Origin: Proteus terrae subsp. cibarius
GTDB lineage: Bacteria; Pseudomonadota; Gammaproteobacteria; Enterobacterales; Enterobacteriaceae
Assembly (NCBI RefSeq): GCF_011045835.1
Contig: NZ_CP047349.1
Span: 3,038,001 to 3,102,000, forward strand
Length of the DNA: 64,000 nucleotides
Direction: 5' to 3'
Each line of letters begins with the position of its first letter. Positions within the stretch are counted from its first letter, which is position 1. Of this stretch, positions 62,893-64,000 are shown piece by piece. The notes below the pieces were generated by a model that saw nothing but the letters and a program-made list of their open reading frames with translations, searched no databases and was not told the origin of the DNA. The position numbers were made by a program, and so were the translations under genes.

Positions 62893-64000
62893 ATGCCTTT
62901 TACTCTTGGTCAACGTTGGATTAGCGATACTGAAAGCGAGCTTGGACTGGGTACTGTTGTGGCAGTTGATGCCCGCATGGTCACCTTACTTTTTCCTGCC
63001 TGTGGCGAAAACCGCCTTTATTCCCGTCATGATGCACCAATAACGCGGGTGATGTTCAATGCAGGAGATACTGTCACCAGTCATGAAGGCTGGAAGCTCG
63101 CTATCGATAACGTTGTAGAAGATAACGGCCTACTTATCTACCATGGTGTACGTTTAGACACTGAAGAGCCAGCACAATTACGTGAAGTGTTCTTAGATAA
63201 CAAACTCACTTTTAATAAACCGCAAGATCGCCTCTTTGCAGGTCAAATCGACCGTATGGATCGCTTTGCATTACGCTACCGCGCACGTAAGTTTATGAGC
63301 GAGCAGTTTAAGCAAGCACAAAGTGGTTTACGTGGGATCCGCGCAAGCCTTATCCCTCATCAGCTTTATATCGCCAATGAAGTGGGTAAACGTCATAACC
63401 CTCGCGTATTATTAGCTGATGAAGTTGGTTTAGGTAAAACAATTGAAGCCGGTATGATTATCCACCAGCAATTAATGGATGGTCGTGCTGAGCGTGTGTT
63501 GATTATTGTGCCTGAAAGCTTACAACATCAGTGGTTAGTTGAAATGTTACGCCGTTTCAATCTACGTTTCTCACTGTTTGATGATAGCCGTTATAGCGAA
63601 TCTTTATTAGATAGCGATAATCCATTTGAAACAGAACAGATGATCATCTGTTCTTTAGATTTTGTGCGTAAAAACAAGCAACGTTTTGAACACTTAGTCG
63701 AAGCAACATGGGATATGTTAGTTGTCGATGAAGCTCATCACCTTGTTTGGAGTGAAGATGCGCCAAGCCGTGAATATCAAGTAATTGAAGAGTTAGCGGA
63801 ATCTATTCCCTCTGTATTGCTATTAACTGCAACCCCAGAGCAGTTAGGTCAAGAAAGCCACTTCGCACGTTTACGTCTGCTTGACCCAAGTCGTTTCCAT
63901 GACTACAACGAATTTATTAATGAGCAACAAAAATATCGCCCTGTTGCCGATGCTGTCACTATTTTGCTATCAGAAGATGATTTAAATACCGAACAACAAA
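62893..64000 (+). CDS. rapA: RNA polymerase-associated ATPase RapA (HepA), partial
   Basis: RapA is a Swi2/Snf2-type ATPase that binds RNA polymerase and helps it recycle after transcription. About 369 codons of a roughly 968-residue protein are visible; the rest lies beyond the window. The N-terminus [20 protein letters not shown] is conserved. Walker A is [17 protein letters not shown] (about 173-187), and the DEAH box [10 protein letters not shown] (about 280). [15 protein letters not shown] is motif III. Confidence 0.95.
   Translation, partial: MPFTLGQRWISDTESELGLGTVVAVDARMVTLLFPACGENRLYSRHDAPITRVMFNAGDTVTSHEGWKLAIDNVVEDNGLLIYHGVRLDTEEPAQLREVFLDNKLTFNKPQDRLFAGQIDRMDRFALRYRARKFMSEQFKQAQSGLRGIRASLIPHQLYIANEVGKRHNPRVLLADEVGLGKTIEAGMIIHQQLMDGRAERVLIIVPESLQHQWLVEMLRRFNLRFSLFDDSRYSESLLDSDNPFETEQMIICSLDFVRKNKQRFEHLVEATWDMLVVDEAHHLVWSEDAPSREYQVIEELAESIPSVLLLTATPEQLGQESHFARLRLLDPSRFHDYNEFINEQQKYRPVADAVTILLSEDDLNTEQQ

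Overview
The window is chromosomal DNA of a gammaproteobacterium in the order Enterobacterales. Gene content and order, an AT-leaning base composition, a Haemophilus-type thymidylate synthase and near-identity to Escherichia coli in the core proteins point to Proteus or a close relative in the Morganellaceae. I cannot fix the species without a database search. Almost every gene is recognisable from its family, and most of the window is conserved housekeeping DNA. It joins blocks that lie far apart in E. coli.

Layout: (1) 1-12.3 kb, minus strand: the envelope/translation block rpsB-tsf-pyrH-frr-dxr-uppS-cdsA-rseP-bamA-skp-lpxD-fabZ (fabZ cut by the window edge). It makes ribosomal protein S2, EF-Ts, UMP kinase and ribosome recycling factor, then isoprenoid, phospholipid, outer-membrane-protein and lipid A enzymes. 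(2) 12.9-17.8 kb, plus strand: map, glnD, dapD and yaeH. (3) 17.9-23.1 kb, minus strand: yqcA and truC-yqcC, normally adjacent, are separated here by about 3.5 kb. That interval holds ptsG and one very AT-rich orphan gene, the only clearly accessory DNA in the window. (4) 23.1-32.2 kb: a CsrB-type RNA between yqcC and syd, then queF, ppnN, xni, rlmM, ygdD, gcvA, the divergent small RNA GcvB, and csdA-csdE. (5) 32.3-38 kb: tcdA, mltA, three initiator tRNA genes, amiC, and argA with an ArgR operator. (6) 38-56.7 kb, minus strand: rppH-ptsP-lgt-thyA, the minor pseudopilin cluster ppdA-ppdB-ygdB-ppdC, and recC-ptrA-recB-recD. (7) 56.8-64 kb, plus strand: a TPP riboswitch with thiBPQ, then polB and the start of rapA.

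Several regulatory systems can be read in the sequence. They include a UvrY/GacA-type box upstream of csrB, a complete gcvB gene with its promoter, a double ARG box before argA, an rpsB leader hairpin, and a TPP riboswitch whose expression platform can be drawn as competing helices. The strongest candidate for something undescribed is the AT-rich orphan at 18.57-20.07 kb: a 426-codon frame ends at a UGA followed by CUAG, and the same frame stays open for 74 more codons. A small dispersed hairpin repeat provides the last residues of tcdA, and what looks like a deletion scar of the same repeat lies upstream of mltA. No CRISPR array, insertion sequence or prophage was seen.
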